From positions 1-6,739 of the forward strand of contig JAHFCD010000128.1 in NCBI GenBank assembly GCA_023249695.1: DNA of 6,739 nt, written 5' to 3'. Below are positions 5,960 to 6,739 of the stretch, in pieces; position 1 is the stretch's first letter; the number at the start of each line of letters is the position of its first letter. The stretch is from Elusimicrobiota bacterium. Lineage in GTDB: Bacteria > Elusimicrobiota > Elusimicrobia > UBA1565 > UBA9628. Made by a program: the position numbers and the translations under genes. A model generated the notes under the pieces. It worked only from the letters and a program-made list of their open reading frames with translations, did not search any database and was not told where the DNA came from.

Positions 5960-5973
5960 TTATCTTGAGATAA
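5960..5973. repeat. Inverted repeat TTATCT-TG-AGATAA
   Basis: Perfect 6-base AT-rich arms separated by two bases, in the middle of the intergenic region. It could be a regulator site or part of a folded 3' untranslated region of the acyltransferase mRNA. No neighbouring gene or consensus identifies it. Confidence 0.3.
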
Positions 5974-6104
5974 ACCTGTCTCCCATCCGCCGCCCGAAAC
6001 CCCGTGACCATGGAGCATTGGGTCTCCCCGTTCATGGGGTTTGCCATTCGCGAAATCGAGACGGTCGCGCCATCGAGCTCAAGAGGTGGGCCGCCGCGCG
6101 AAGT

Positions 6105-6739
6105 TCAGGCGACGAAGGCTTCGGCTTCGAGCGTGATGGCGTCGAGGGAGACCTTGAGCTCGGCCGCCTTGAGCTTCAGGTCGTCGCCCAGGCCGACGTG
6201 GATGGGCTCGCCGTAGATGACGACCGAGCGGCCGAAAGGCATGGGTATCTGGAACTGGTCCCAGGTTCCTTTCAGAACCAGACGGTTCGACTGGGCGTTC
6301 GAGATGGGGAGGATGGGCACGCCGAGCTTCTGGGCGAGATACATGATGCCTTCCTTGATCTCCTCCTTGGGGCCCTTGGGGCCGTCGGGGGTGATGCCGA
6401 TGTCGAGGCCGGAGCGCAGCGCCTTGATCAGGCCGCGCACCGCGTCCGACGCGCCGCGCGTCGAGGAGCCGCGGATCGAGGCGACTCCGCAGCAGCGCCG
6501 GATCGTCTCGGCGATCATCTCCCCGTCCACCGACTTGCTGATGAGCATGGACATGTGGTCGCCGCGGTGGGAAACGGTGAAGAACACCTGGCGCTGGTGC
6601 CAAAACGCGTAGATGAAGCGCTGGTCGGCCGCGCGCAGCTTGTCGCGGATGCCGCCGCGGATGACGCTCAAGCTCGTCGTGAGCTTGATGAAGGTCGAGA
6701 AGAGGTAGCCGAGGTAGGGAACGAGAAAACGGATAATGG
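6105..6739 (-). CDS. DUF374-type lysophospholipid acyltransferase family protein (5' end outside window)
   Basis: The frame is open through the right edge; 210 residues are visible and no ATG occurs in the visible upstream part, so the true start lies beyond the window. Visible order: a hydrophobic N-terminal helix (FLVPYLGYLFSTFIKL, 4-19), FWHQRQ (45-50), SKSVDGEMIA (67-76), RGSS (89-92), TPDGPKGP (116-123), then KEGIMYLAQKLGVPILPI, WDQFQIPMPF and YGEPIHV. This ordered set is characteristic of DUF374 proteins, members of the lysophospholipid acyltransferase superfamily. They are membrane-associated cytoplasmic-face enzymes thought to transfer acyl chains in phospholipid or lipid A-related synthesis. 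The family is typical of diderm bacteria. An open TTG at 6671 could be called as a start but would remove the conserved hydrophobic helix. The gene belongs to a transcription unit entering from the right and probably ends before the LPP20 promoter. Confidence 0.9.
   Translation of the reverse strand, partial: IIRFLVPYLGYLFSTFIKLTTSLSVIRGGIRDKLRAADQRFIYAFWHQRQVFFTVSHRGDHMSMLISKSVDGEMIAETIRRCCGVASIRGSSTRGASDAVRGLIKALRSGLDIGITPDGPKGPKEEIKEGIMYLAQKLGVPILPISNAQSNRLVLKGTWDQFQIPMPFGRSVVIYGEPIHVGLGDDLKLKAAELKVSLDAITLEAEAFVA

Larger units (their letters stand above)
5826..6104. other. AT-richer intergenic region with several dyad elements
   Basis: The 279 bases between the acyltransferase stop and the LPP20 start have visibly lower G+C than the flanking genes, especially 5870-6000. 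I see no convincing gene here. A minus-strand frame is open from an ATG at 6047 into the LPP20 gene, but its third-codon-position G+C is much lower than in the neighbouring genes. The region contains four inverted repeats and a candidate promoter, each listed separately; about 5974-6104 holds nothing else I can name. Confidence 0.6.

Noticed and set aside
6004..6216. 70-codon plus-strand open frame over the acyltransferase end
   Set aside because: It overlaps the conserved C-terminus of the acyltransferase on the other strand and has no recognisable motif or Shine-Dalgarno.

Overview
The window is a gene-dense, GC-rich (by eye roughly two thirds G+C) bacterial chromosomal segment. Two genes point to a Gram-negative (diderm) host: a DUF374-type lysophospholipid acyltransferase and an exported LPP20-family protein. 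Genes are short-spaced or overlapping, and several starts lack a clear Shine-Dalgarno. Elusimicrobiota or a deltaproteobacterial-type lineage would fit, but this is a guess from gene content; no marker gene settles it. I see no rRNA, tRNA, CRISPR array or insertion sequence.

Left half (1-3355): a group of redox/iron enzymes. A HemN-like radical SAM protein, cut off at its N-terminus by the window edge, overlaps by 4 bases (ATGA) a second, compact radical SAM enzyme of the anSME/peptide-maturase type. The latter runs tail-to-tail into, and overlaps by 63 bases, a 2-oxoglutarate/Fe(II) dioxygenase of the prolyl-4-hydroxylase type on the minus strand. The dioxygenase is divergently paired, across only 27 bases, with a plus-strand protein that joins N-terminal TPR-like helices to a cysteine-rich domain (FPPCC ... 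HPYC ... PCSxxC). Together they look like a modification locus, possibly for a peptide or natural product, but no precursor peptide or known substrate gene is visible and the upstream part lies outside the window.

Right half (3361-6739): all on the minus strand. In transcription order these are the acyltransferase (5' end outside the window), a 279-base AT-richer intergenic region, an exported LPP20-family protein and, 44 bases later, an exported HEAT-repeat protein. The last two are probably one cell-envelope operon. The intergenic region holds four dyad-symmetric elements: a GC-rich hairpin followed by TTTT that could terminate the acyltransferase transcript, an AT-rich imperfect inverted repeat, a short palindrome touching a candidate -35 box, and one further repeat. 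A candidate promoter (TTGATT, 17 bases, TACACT) would start transcription close to the LPP20 start codon.

The two halves meet tail-to-tail with 5 bases between stop codons (3355/3361) and no room for a conventional terminator. The unusual part of the window is the left half, above all the TPR plus cysteine-motif protein beside the dioxygenase and the coupled radical SAM pair.
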